Shown piece after piece: positions 1 to 6,537 of a DNA stretch of 9,101 nucleotides. Below the pieces are notes generated by a model. The model was not told the origin of the DNA. It worked only from the letters and a program-made list of their open reading frames with translations, and did no database searches. Origin of the DNA: an uncultured Anaerolineae bacterium (GTDB lineage: Bacteria > Chloroflexota > Anaerolineae > B4-G1 > DUEL01). Every line of letters starts with the position of its first letter. Positions within the stretch are counted from its first letter, which is position 1. The DNA is taken from positions 1-9,101 of the forward strand of contig CALDFY010000294.1 in the NCBI GenBank assembly GCA_937942115.1, read 5' to 3'. The translations under genes and the position numbers were made by a program.

Positions 1-296
1 TCCAGCAGTTCCTTCATCAGCCGGCGGACTTCGTTCTGGAAAAACCGCTTGACCTGGCCCCAGCGGCAGGGGACCAGCATTTCCGGCATAGGGTCCGGTG
101 AGGCCAATTCCTGCCGTGGTAGCGCGGGCGGGAAATCGCGCTGGGGAATGAAAAAGTCCAGGTCATACGAGCGCCGGTGGCCCAGGTGCAGAGCAACCGC
201 TGTGCCACCGGCCAGGTAGAACTGCTCTGCCAGAGAGGTTTGGGCTACCAGGGCCAGATTGGCCCGAACGGTTGACGGGAGCGCTTGGATAAACAT
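1..296 (-). CDS. AbiEii/AbiGii-type nucleotidyltransferase (toxin-like), internally shortened and cut by window edge
   Basis: The frame is open from ATG at 296-294 to the left edge (98 codons, no stop reached). The N-terminal half carries the family's nucleotidyltransferase signature: FYLAGGTAVALHLGH (about residues 26-40) followed by DLDFF (about 45-49), where the GG loop and the D-x-D pair should bind nucleotide and metal. Family members are usually about 200 or more residues. Here, soon after DLDFF, the chain passes directly into PMPEMLVPCRWGQVKRFF and EVRRL, which resembles the extreme C-terminus of these proteins. Roughly 100-130 residues of the middle therefore seem to be missing, in frame. 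In known AbiE-type systems this protein is the toxin partner. The start overlaps the upstream DUF6922-like gene by 52 nt, as expected for a coupled pair. The remnant is probably not an active transferase. Family assignment is confident; the deletion is inferred from memory of family layout. Confidence 0.72.
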   Translation of the reverse strand, partial: MFIQALPSTVRANLALVAQTSLAEQFYLAGGTAVALHLGHRRSYDLDFFIPQRDFPPALPRQELASPDPMPEMLVPCRWGQVKRFFQNEVRRLMKELL

Positions 297-553
297 CGGA
301 CCTCCTTACGAGGTAGGCCTAATATAGAGGCCCAGAAAATGGCACTCTTCCGGGATAGTCCCCGCACTCGCCGCAGGGCCTGGACAATCTGCTCGCGCGA
401 GAAGTTCTGGAACATCCAACGAACTTCCGCCACATCTCCCAACTCCAGGATTCGCTCAATAATATACCGTTCGTGGCCGGGGATGCGCAACCGGTCAAAG
501 TTCACATCCCAGAAAAGGGGACGGAGAAACTCGGGCAACCGGTCTTCACTCAT
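245..553 (-). CDS. DUF6922-like small protein, probable partner of the AbiEii-type gene
   Basis: This 102-residue protein begins LPEFLRPLFWDVNFDRL, followed by HERYIIERILELGD, a tryptophan-containing helix (VRWMFQNFS) and the C-terminal FWASILGLPRKEVRCL. The pattern matches small helical proteins (DUF6922) commonly encoded just before AbiEii-type nucleotidyltransferases and presumed to act as their antitoxin or regulator. The last 17 or so residues lie in the 52-nt overlap with the downstream nucleotidyltransferase start. Its ATG (553-551) lies inside the end of the hydrolase gene, which stops at 546, so the genes overlap by 8 nt and translation is probably coupled. Just upstream is a purine-rich heptamer array (GGGAGC on this strand) that may supply the ribosome binding site. 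No catalytic residues are evident. The antitoxin role is inferred from neighbourhood only. Confidence 0.75.
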   Translation of the reverse strand: MSEDRLPEFLRPLFWDVNFDRLRIPGHERYIIERILELGDVAEVRWMFQNFSREQIVQALRRVRGLSRKSAIFWASILGLPRKEVRCLSKRSRQPFGPIWPW

Positions 554-1865
554 CGCTCCCTGCTCCCTGCGACCTGCTCCCTGCGACCTGCTCCCTGTAA
601 AATTGGGGAAGGTACTCCCGGTTGGCCTCCAGCATCTCCTCCAGAAGCGTCCGGGCCAGGTCTACGGAACGGACCAGGGGGTTGGTGGTCATCGCCAGCA
701 GCGCCGCGCGGCGGGAGCCGGTCACCCCGGCCTCCACCGTCCAGGTCTCCCACGCCTTCACCGTCTGGCAGAGGGGGCGGACCGTCTCCGGGAGTGGCCC
801 CATCCGCAGGGGAGTGACGCCATGAGCCCCGACGACGCAGGGGACCTCCACCGCGCCATCGGCAGGGAGGTCGGGGATGGCCCCGCCGTTGCGGACGTCC
901 ACAATCTGCACGTCCCGCCGGTCCAGCACCAGCGAGAGGATCAGCCGGACTGCCGCCTCGGAGTAGAGCGCGCCGCCCCGCTGGCTCAACTCCGGCGGCT
1001 TGACGACCAGCGCGGGGTCGGCGTACTTCTGAAGCAGGCCTCGCTCCACTTCCGCCACCACCTCGCCCCGTGTCTTCCCCGCCTGGCGCATTTCCGCCAC
1101 CTTCCGGTCGGGGTAGTAGTAGTACTGCAGATACCAGGTCGGGAAGACGCCCAGCGCCTCCACCAGGTCGGCGTCAAAGGGGTAGAAGGGAAGCCCTTCC
1201 CGCACCCGCGCCATCAGGTCGGCGGAGACGTCCCGGCCCTGCACATAGACCCGCCGAATCCAGTTGACGTGGTTCAGCCCCACCCACTCCAGAAAGACGG
1301 CCTCGTCGGGCACGCCGAACAGGCCAGCAATGAGTCGGGTGAAGTTGATGGGGTTGTTGCAGAGTCCCACGACCTTCAGGGACGTGTGCTTCAGGAGGGT
1401 CTCGGTGATGATGCCAGAGGGGTTGGTGAAGTTGATGAGCCAGGCATCCGGCGCCAACCGCTCCACGTCCCGGGCAATATCCAGCACGACGGGGATGGTG
1501 CGCCAGGCCTTCAGCGTGCCGCCCGGCCCGGTCGTCTCCTGCCCCACAACACCGTGGGCCAGGGGGATTTTCTCGTCCCGGATGCGGGCGGCCATTCCGC
1601 CCACCCGAATCTGGGAGATGACGAACGCCGCGCCCGAAAGCGCCGCCCCCCGGTCCGTCGTCCGCGTGATACGGGTAGGGAGCCCGGCGTGGCGGACCAT
1701 CCGCTCCACCAGCCCGCCGACGACGTCCAGCCGCTCCGGGTCTATATCGTGGAGCGCGATTTCCTCTACCTGGACCTCGTCCCGGTGGACGATGAAGCCG
1801 TCCACCAGTTCCGGCGTATAGGTGCTGCCGCCCCCGATGACGGCGATTTTCCCGATGACCGCCAT
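546..1865 (-). CDS. Glycoside hydrolase family 4, 6-phospho-beta-glucosidase type (NAD- and metal-dependent)
   Basis: A 439-residue cytoplasmic enzyme (Thermotoga BglT is about 415). GH4 enzymes hydrolyse (phospho)glycosides by transient oxidation with NAD and a divalent metal, usually Mn. The Rossmann nucleotide loop is at residues 7-20 (IAVIGGGSTYTPEL). NFTNPSG is at 145-151. The metal-binding Cys is C169 in GLCNNPINF, and the metal-binding His is H199 in GLNHVNW. FPTW (241-244) and the RGGALYSEAA stretch near 297-305 also fit BglT-like members. ATG at 1865 is chosen because GGAGGAAAGG directly precedes it and the Rossmann strand begins at once; a longer open frame upstream is proline/arginine-rich and overlaps the neighbouring gene. 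The last residues, REQVAGSRSQGAGSDE, come from a tandem heptamer array and extend past the usual family end (EEMLEANREY). No sugar phosphotransferase gene is in the window, so the phosphorylated substrate is a family-level inference; an unphosphorylated glycoside is possible. Confidence 0.9.
   Translation of the reverse strand: MAVIGKIAVIGGGSTYTPELVDGFIVHRDEVQVEEIALHDIDPERLDVVGGLVERMVRHAGLPTRITRTTDRGAALSGAAFVISQIRVGGMAARIRDEKIPLAHGVVGQETTGPGGTLKAWRTIPVVLDIARDVERLAPDAWLINFTNPSGIITETLLKHTSLKVVGLCNNPINFTRLIAGLFGVPDEAVFLEWVGLNHVNWIRRVYVQGRDVSADLMARVREGLPFYPFDADLVEALGVFPTWYLQYYYYPDRKVAEMRQAGKTRGEVVAEVERGLLQKYADPALVVKPPELSQRGGALYSEAAVRLILSLVLDRRDVQIVDVRNGGAIPDLPADGAVEVPCVVGAHGVTPLRMGPLPETVRPLCQTVKAWETWTVEAGVTGSRRAALLAMTTNPLVRSVDLARTLLEEMLEANREYLPQFYREQVAGSRSQGAGSDE
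555..596. repeat. Six tandem heptamers at the hydrolase 3' end
   Basis: On the plus strand the units are GCTCCCT, GCTCCCT, GCGACCT, GCTCCCT, GCGACCT, GCTCCCT with no spacer. Read on the coding (minus) strand they give AGGGAGC and AGGTCGC units and encode VAGSRSQGAGS-type residues at the end of the hydrolase. Heptameric arrays of this style are known in cyanobacteria (STRR) and occur in other phyla. The array ends two bases before the ATG of the DUF6922-like gene, so it covers both the end of one gene and the translation start region of the next. Confidence 0.9.
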
Positions 1866-1885
1866 CCTTTCCTCCGAGAATTGTT

Positions 1886-2083
1886 TTATGCGGGACGGTT
1901 GCCGATGCGGATGAGGATAAGGCCGACGACCAGCAGGATCAGTCCACCGCCCAGGCCGATGCGCTGGAGCGGCCCGAAGCCGCCCCATTCCCCCATCCCG
2001 ATGCGGTCTATGAGGCTAATCCAGAGAAGGATCAGGCCAGCGATAGCGGAGAGGAACAACCCCAGTTGTCGTTTGGTCACCAT
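1886..2083 (-). CDS. Small two-helix membrane protein of unknown function
   Basis: A 65-residue protein starting MVTKRQLG. Hydrophobic helices lie at about residues 7-24 (LGLFLSAIAGLILLW) and 43-60 (GLGGGLILLVVGLILIRI), joined by a short Gly-rich loop (IGMGEWGGFGPLQR) and followed by a basic tail. I do not recognise a family; it is a small inner-membrane protein. An in-frame start 14 codons upstream (ATG 2125) is possible, but the MVTKRQ start is preferred because a plausible promoter overlaps the extra codons and the positive residues fit the N-terminal edge of a helix. It would be the first gene of the minus-strand operon, 20 nt ahead of the hydrolase. A direct functional link to the hydrolase cannot be shown. 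Confidence 0.65.
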   Translation of the reverse strand: MVTKRQLGLFLSAIAGLILLWISLIDRIGMGEWGGFGPLQRIGLGGGLILLVVGLILIRIGNRPA

Positions 2084-2090
2084 GTCTTTA

Positions 2091-2118
2091 AGTGTACCAG
2101 AAATTGGGCAGTTGTCCA
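2091..2118 (-). promoter_or_regulatory. Probable sigma-70 promoter of the minus-strand operon
   Basis: On the minus strand, TGGACA (2118-2113, 5 of 6 to TTGACA) is followed after 16 nt by TACACT (2096-2091, 4 of 6 to TATAAT), preceded by TGG. The expected transcription start is at about 2084, essentially at the ATG of the small membrane gene (2083). The transcript would then be leaderless or nearly so, which agrees with the lack of a clear Shine-Dalgarno there. Confidence 0.5.
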
Positions 2119-2284
2119 GCCTCATCCACTCTATCGGGGCTCAGAGCCGGTCTGAAGAGGAATAAGGATGTTCGTAGTCAGCCACGGAGCGAAGCGGAGT
2201 GGCGTTCCGGTGGCCCAGAACGGCGCTCCGCCGACCGTTGACGGTCGGGCGGAGGTTGCGCCCGTCCAAACGTCAGTGTTTTGC
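2119..2284. other. Divergent intergenic region with two hairpin-forming segments
   Basis: This lies between the two divergent promoters. It holds a short hairpin, GCCAC (2181-2185) with GTGGC (2199-2203) around a GCGAAGC core. It also holds a long GC-rich hairpin: CTCCGCCGACCG (2226-2237) with CGGTCGGGCGGAG (2242-2254), one bulge and a TTGA loop, with GGCGC/GCGCC (2222-2226/2258-2262) as flanking complementarity. Neither is followed by a T-run, so they are not classical terminators. They look like REP-type palindromes. No gene is supported here. Confidence 0.55.
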
Positions 2285-2312
2285 TTGACAAAACCGGTGT
2301 TAGGGTTATACT
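2285..2312 (+). promoter_or_regulatory. Sigma-70 promoter of the liv operon
   Basis: TTGACA (2285-2290, perfect -35) is followed after 16 nt by TATACT (2307-2312, 5 of 6 to TATAAT). The expected start at about 2319 gives a leader of about 95 nt before livJ. I see no recognised riboswitch in that leader. Confidence 0.72.
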
Positions 2313-2414
2313 TATACCAGTATCCGCCGTAAGAGTGTCCTCTGTTCATGCCCGTCCCTGACCCTATATTTATCGTTCCGCCAGCCACATCTGTAGAGAA
2401 AGGAGAACGCCACG

Positions 2415-3575
2415 ATGAAACGGTTCTCGCTGCTCATAGGTCTGCTGATTGTGATGGGCCTCTTGGTCACCGCCTGCAAGCCCAAGGGGCCCGAAACCAT
2501 CAAAATCGGGCTGAACGCGGAGTTGACCGGCGGTGTCCCCGTCGTCGGGGCCTCCTGTAAGAATGCAGCTGAACTGGCCGTGGAGGAGGTCAACAACGCC
2601 GGTGGGCTGGAGGTCGGCGGGAAGAAATACAAGATTGAACTCCTCATTGAGGACAATGAGGATAAGGCGGAGTCCGCTGCTGCCGCTGCCCAGAAACTGA
2701 ACGCCGCAGGCGTCCTCCTGATGATCGGCCCCAACGCCAGCCGCAACGCCATCCCCGCCGCCGAGGTCGCCGAAGCCAACAAGATGCCCATGATCTCCCC
2801 CTGGTCCACCAACCCCAAGACCACCATTGACGCCGCTACCGGCCAGCCCAAGAAGTACGTGATGCGCGCCTGCTTTATTGACGACTTCCAGGGCGTCGTC
2901 GCCGCGAAGTTCGCCATCACCGAACTGGGCAGCAAGAAGCCGGCTGTCCTCTACGACGTCGCCTCCGAGTACAACAAGGGCATCGCCGAAATCTTCAAGA
3001 GGACGATGGAAGAGAACGGCATTCAGGTGGTGGCCTTTGAGACGTATACGACCGGCGACAAGGACTTCTCCGCCCAGTTGACCAAGATCATCCAGGCCGG
3101 CGCCGATGTCCTCTTCCTGCCCAACTACTACACCGAAGTCCCGCTGCAGGTCCAGCAGGCGCACAAACTGGGCTTCACCGGGGTTATCTTCGGGAGCGAC
3201 TCCTGGGGCGCCAAAGAACTGATTGACCTCTGCGGCGCCGACTGCGAGGGGTACTTCTTCACCACCCACTACGCGGCGGACATCGCCACGCCGAAGGCCC
3301 AGGCCTTCATCAAGGCCTACGAGGCCAAGTACGGCAAGACGCCGGACGACGTGGCCGCGCTCACCTATGACTCCTTCGGTCTGGCCTTCCAGGCCATTCA
3401 GGCGGCCGGGAAGATTGACCGGGAGGCGGTCAATCAGGCGCTGCATAACGTTTCTCGCTATGAGGGCGTCACCGGGGTGCTGCAGTTCAAGGGCACCGGC
3501 GACCCGGTGAAGAGCGCCGTCGTCCTGCAGATCAAGGGTGGGAAGTTCGTCTACTACACCACGGCCCAGCCGTAG
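2415..3575 (+). CDS. livJ: Branched-chain amino acid type ABC transporter, substrate-binding lipoprotein
   Basis: A 386-residue extracytoplasmic binding protein of the Leu/Ile/Val (Peripla_BP_6) family, which captures the solute and delivers it to the LivHM permease. Residues 1-20 are a lipoprotein signal peptide (KR, then a hydrophobic core) ending in the lipobox LVTAC, with C21 as the lipidated cysteine, so the protein is membrane-anchored. The mature domain begins IKIGLNAELTGG (29-40). Typical family features are the first-lobe segment EEVNNAGGLEVGGKKY, the loop LLMIGPNASRNA (101-112), MPMISPWSTNP (124-134) in the ligand cleft, and a second lobe from about residue 160. C273 and C277 could form a disulfide. 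AAAGGAGA lies just upstream of the ATG. It is the first gene of a five-gene operon. Members bind Leu/Ile/Val but also urea, amides or aromatic compounds, so the ligand is not certain. Confidence 0.92.
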   Translation: MKRFSLLIGLLIVMGLLVTACKPKGPETIKIGLNAELTGGVPVVGASCKNAAELAVEEVNNAGGLEVGGKKYKIELLIEDNEDKAESAAAAAQKLNAAGVLLMIGPNASRNAIPAAEVAEANKMPMISPWSTNPKTTIDAATGQPKKYVMRACFIDDFQGVVAAKFAITELGSKKPAVLYDVASEYNKGIAEIFKRTMEENGIQVVAFETYTTGDKDFSAQLTKIIQAGADVLFLPNYYTEVPLQVQQAHKLGFTGVIFGSDSWGAKELIDLCGADCEGYFFTTHYAADIATPKAQAFIKAYEAKYGKTPDDVAALTYDSFGLAFQAIQAAGKIDREAVNQALHNVSRYEGVTGVLQFKGTGDPVKSAVVLQIKGGKFVYYTTAQP

Positions 3576-3658
3576 GATGGGGACGATGTGCCAGGCGCTT
3601 CGGGAAAGTGTCTGGCCCATTCCTGATTGCGTGTGGACGGGCATAAGGGGACTCTCCA

Positions 3659-3689
3659 GGGGGAGAGGGGGGCTATCCCCTTCTCCCCC
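3659..3689 (+). promoter_or_regulatory. Strong hairpin in the livJ-livH gap
   Basis: GGGGGAGAGGGG (3659-3670 region) pairs with CCCCTTCTCCCCC (3677-3689), giving about 13 bp with one G-U pair and a short GCTAT loop. There is no T-run, so it is not a canonical terminator. Its place between binding-protein and permease genes suits mRNA 3'-end protection or partial termination, giving excess binding protein. The purine-rich GGAGGGGGAAAG (3717-3728) downstream serves as the livH ribosome binding site. Confidence 0.6.
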
Positions 3690-3734
3690 TCCCATTGAGA
3701 ACGGGTCATTCTCTCCGGAGGGGGAAAGCAACTC

Positions 3735-4640
3735 ATGCAAGCCCTGATCCAGCAGGTCCTGAACGCCCTCCAACTGGGCAGTGTCTACGCCCTCATCGCC
3801 CTGGGCTACACCATGGTCTACGGTATCATCACCCTCATCAACTTCGCCCACGGCGACATCTTCATGGTCAGCACCTACGTGGCCTTCTTCGTCGGCACGG
3901 CGCTGATGAGCCGCCTCCTCCATCTCCCCGGCATCGTCGTCTTCGTGCTGACCATGCTGGCTGCGATGTTCGCCACGGCGCTGCTGGCCGTGTTGATTGA
4001 GCGGTTCGCCTACAAGCCGTTGCGCCAGGCGCCGCGCGTCTCCGCCGTCATCACCGCTCTGGGGGTGGGCCTCTTCCTGGAGAACTTCACCCTGGCGACC
4101 ATCGGGCCTGACCCCCGCTTCCTGCCCAAATTTTTCCCCGTGCAGACCCTCACGGTGGGCGGCGTCGCGTTCTCCAATGTCCAGATCATCATCATCGCCG
4201 TCTCCGCCGTGGTGATGTTGCTCCTGGATACCGTCGTGCGCCGGACGATGGTGGGGATGGCCATGCGGGCCGTCTCCTGGGATAAATTCACCGCTCCGCT
4301 GATGGGCGTTCCGGTGGACCGCATCATCTCTATTACCTTTGCCATCGGCGCCTCTATCGCCGCCATCGGTGGGACGCTCTTCGGGATGGTCTACACGGTG
4401 GACCCGTACATGGGCATCCGCATCGGCTGGTGGGCCTTTATTTCTGCCGTTGTCGGCGGGATCGGCAACATTCGGGGGGCGATGATCGGCGGCTACATCC
4501 TGGGATTCGTGGAGATTTTCACTCCGGTGATCCTGCCCGCCTCCACCTACCGGGATTTCGTCGCCTTCTCCCTGCTCCTGGTCCTGCTCATCTTCCGCCC
4601 CTACGGCATCCTGGGCCGCCCGGTGGCGCAGAAAGTCTGA
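3735..4640 (+). CDS. livH: Branched-chain amino acid type ABC transporter permease LivH
   Basis: A 301-residue integral membrane permease, of usual LivH length, with about eight hydrophobic segments. The N-terminal stretch QQVLNALQLGSVYALIALGY followed by TLINFAHGDIFM is the hallmark of LivH. The segment near 188-205 (VSWDKFTAPLMGVPVDRI) lies in the cytoplasmic loop that contacts the ATPases. The C-terminus FRPYGILGR is also family-typical. It should form the translocation pore with LivM. GGAGGGGGAAAG precedes the ATG with a rather long spacing. It follows livJ after a 159-nt gap, the only wide gap in the operon, and is followed by livM after 10 nt. Confidence 0.94.
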   Translation: MQALIQQVLNALQLGSVYALIALGYTMVYGIITLINFAHGDIFMVSTYVAFFVGTALMSRLLHLPGIVVFVLTMLAAMFATALLAVLIERFAYKPLRQAPRVSAVITALGVGLFLENFTLATIGPDPRFLPKFFPVQTLTVGGVAFSNVQIIIIAVSAVVMLLLDTVVRRTMVGMAMRAVSWDKFTAPLMGVPVDRIISITFAIGASIAAIGGTLFGMVYTVDPYMGIRIGWWAFISAVVGGIGNIRGAMIGGYILGFVEIFTPVILPASTYRDFVAFSLLLVLLIFRPYGILGRPVAQKV

Positions 4641-4650
4641 GGAGGCCGGC

Positions 4651-5754
4651 ATGAAACGACCTTCATTCCCTTTCGTCTCCCGCGTTTCGGCACCCCTCCG
4701 CGCCACGTATGAGTCGCTCCCTTCGCCGGTTCGCCGCTGGACGATGCCGGCGCTGCTGGTCGTCTTCTTTCTCGTTGCTCTCCTCTCTCCCTCCTTCCTC
4801 AACCTCTACTGGCAGCAGGTGCTCATCTACGTGGGCATCAACATCATCCTGACGGCCAGCCTCAACCTGGTGAACGGATACATGGGGGAGTTCTCCGTGG
4901 GCCATGCCGGGTTTATGGCCGTTGGGGCCTACGTCGCCTCTATCCTGACGGTGTGGGTCTTCCCCCGCTGGGGACTGGGGGCGTACGTCCCCTATCTTTT
5001 CCCGGTGGCCCTGCTCATCGGCGGCCTGGCGGCCGGCCTGACGGGCCTGGTCGTTGCCTTCCCCTCCTTCCGTACCCGGGGCGACTACCTGGCCATCGTC
5101 ACGCTGGCCTGGAATATGATTGTCAAGAGCGTCCTGGAGAACATAGACGCCATCGGCGGCCCCCGGGGCTTCATGGGGATGCAGAAGTTGACCTCCGTTG
5201 CGTGGGTCTACGTCTGGGTCGTCATCACTATTTACCTCCTGCGCAATCTGGTCTACTCCAATTACGGACGGGGTACCCTCTCCATTCGGGAGGATGAGAT
5301 TGCCTCCTCGCTGGTCAGCGTGGATACCCGGAAGGTGAAAATCACCGTTTTCGTCCTCGCCGCGTTCTTTGCCGGAATCGCCGGGGGGCTTTTCGCCCAC
5401 ATCATCCAGTTCATTAACCCCCGCTCCTTCTCCATCCTGAAGTCCACGGACGTGCTGGTGATGGTTTACCTGGGCGGTATCGGCAGTCTGGGCGGCTCCA
5501 TTCTGGGCGCGACAGTCTACACGGTCCTGCTGGAGTTGCTGCGGCCGCTGCAGGTCTGGCGGTGGGTGGTCGGCCCGCTGCTGCTGGTCCTGCTGATGAT
5601 TTTCCGCCCGTACGGGATGATGGGCATGCGGGAATGGCGCTTCCTGGTCCCCCGCGAGGAACGCGTAGAGAGCGTCGCGGCCCTGATGGCGCGGATTCGG
5701 CGGAAGCGGGAAGCCGTCGCCGCACCGACTCCCGTCGGCGGATCCTCGGATTGA
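4651..5754 (+). CDS. livM: Branched-chain amino acid type ABC transporter permease LivM
   Basis: A 367-residue membrane permease, the heterodimer partner of LivH. An N-terminal hydrophilic extension of about 30 residues precedes the first helix (MPALLVVFFLVALLSPSF). The LivM signature follows: SLNLVNGYMGEFSVGHAGFM, then AVGAYVAS. The cytoplasmic loop RGTLSIREDEIASSLVSVDT (about 208-227) is the family's ATPase-contact (EAA-like) region. The protein ends with FRPYGMMGMREW and a charged, arginine-rich tail of about 40 residues. AGGAGG (4640-4645) lies 5 nt before the ATG. It sits 10 nt after livH and 12 nt before livG, so it is clearly cotranscribed. Confidence 0.94.
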   Translation: MKRPSFPFVSRVSAPLRATYESLPSPVRRWTMPALLVVFFLVALLSPSFLNLYWQQVLIYVGINIILTASLNLVNGYMGEFSVGHAGFMAVGAYVASILTVWVFPRWGLGAYVPYLFPVALLIGGLAAGLTGLVVAFPSFRTRGDYLAIVTLAWNMIVKSVLENIDAIGGPRGFMGMQKLTSVAWVYVWVVITIYLLRNLVYSNYGRGTLSIREDEIASSLVSVDTRKVKITVFVLAAFFAGIAGGLFAHIIQFINPRSFSILKSTDVLVMVYLGGIGSLGGSILGATVYTVLLELLRPLQVWRWVVGPLLLVLLMIFRPYGMMGMREWRFLVPREERVESVAALMARIRRKREAVAAPTPVGGSSD

Positions 5755-5766
5755 CGGAGGGGCAAC

Positions 5767-6537
5767 ATGCCGGTACTGCGGATTCGGGGACTCACCCACT
5801 ACTTCGGCGGCCTGCGGGCCGTCCACGACTTCAACCTGGACCTGGAGCCGGGGGAACTGATCGGCATTATCGGCCCCAACGGCGCCGGCAAGACAACGGT
5901 CTTCAACCTCATCACCGGCGTCTATCGTCCTACAGAGGGGGAAATCCTCTTCAACGGGCATAACCTGGTGGGCAAACGGCCGGACCAGATTGTCTCCCTG
6001 GGCATCGCCCGGACGTTCCAGACCATCCGTCTCTTCAAGAATCTGAGCGTGCTGGATAACGTCCGCATCGCGCGCTTCGCCCGGATGTCCTACGGGGTTC
6101 CGGCGGCGATGTTCCGCCTGCCCCGGTACGTGCGGGAAGAGGCCCAGACCCGGGAGCGGGCGCTGGAACTTTTGGACCTGATGGGGCTTTCGGAGCAGGC
6201 CAACTGGGTAGCCTCCAGCCTCCCCTACGGCCTGCAGCGGCGGCTGGAGATCGCCCGCGCGCTGGCGACGGAGCCGCGTCTGTTGCTTCTGGATGAGCCC
6301 GCCGCCGGGATGAACCCCGGCGAGATCGCTGAGTTGATGGAACTGATCCAGTGGATTCGGCGGCGGTTTGACCTGACCATCATCCTGATTGAGCACCAGA
6401 TGCGGGTGGTGATGGGCATCTGCGAGCGGATCAAAGTGCTGGACTTCGGCGAGACCATCGCCGAGGGCACCCCGGCGGAAATCCAGAACAACCCCCGCGT
6501 GATTGAAGCCTATCTGGGGGAGGAGGCGGTGGCATGA
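5767..6537 (+). CDS. livG: Branched-chain amino acid type ABC transporter ATP-binding protein LivG
   Basis: A 256-residue cytoplasmic ATPase of the LivG type. Visible motifs are Walker A GPNGAGKTT (36-44), Q-loop Q85 in ARTFQTIRLF, ABC signature region LPYGLQRRLEIARAL (152-166), Walker B LLLLDEP (172-178, catalytic E177) and the H-switch H210 in LIEHQM. The signature reads YGLQ rather than LSGGQ, in line with the degenerate YGxQ form usual in LivG. LivG has the insertion between Q-loop and signature (about 100-130) that LivF lacks. GGAGG (5756-5760) is 6 nt upstream of the ATG. The stop overlaps the livF start by 4 nt (ATGA), which indicates translational coupling. Confidence 0.95.
   Translation: MPVLRIRGLTHYFGGLRAVHDFNLDLEPGELIGIIGPNGAGKTTVFNLITGVYRPTEGEILFNGHNLVGKRPDQIVSLGIARTFQTIRLFKNLSVLDNVRIARFARMSYGVPAAMFRLPRYVREEAQTRERALELLDLMGLSEQANWVASSLPYGLQRRLEIARALATEPRLLLLDEPAAGMNPGEIAELMELIQWIRRRFDLTIILIEHQMRVVMGICERIKVLDFGETIAEGTPAEIQNNPRVIEAYLGEEAVA

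Noticed and set aside
285..2165. Long plus-strand open frame opposite the GH4 operon
   Set aside because: It is the shadow of the GH4 gene in GC-rich DNA: Arg/Pro/His-rich, no domain, while the minus strand shows clear GH4 motifs.
2131..2388. Minus-strand 85-codon frame containing GYWYKYNPNTGF
   Set aside because: Part of it looks protein-like, but it spans the liv promoter and leader and the GC-rich hairpins, and no Shine-Dalgarno was noted; it may be a remnant, not a supported gene.
2348..2560. Plus-strand small frame starting in the livJ leader and overlapping livJ
   Set aside because: No clear ribosome site and unremarkable composition; it runs far into livJ in another frame, unlike a regulatory leader peptide.
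2370..4802. Very long minus-strand open frame (about 810 codons) opposite livJ-livH
   Set aside because: Low-complexity Asp/Gly/Glu/His-rich translation and no family likeness; the plus strand carries obvious Liv proteins with ribosome sites.
4663..6396. Long minus-strand open frame opposite livM-livG
   Set aside because: Gln/Asp/Gly-rich shadow of real genes with no recognisable domain.
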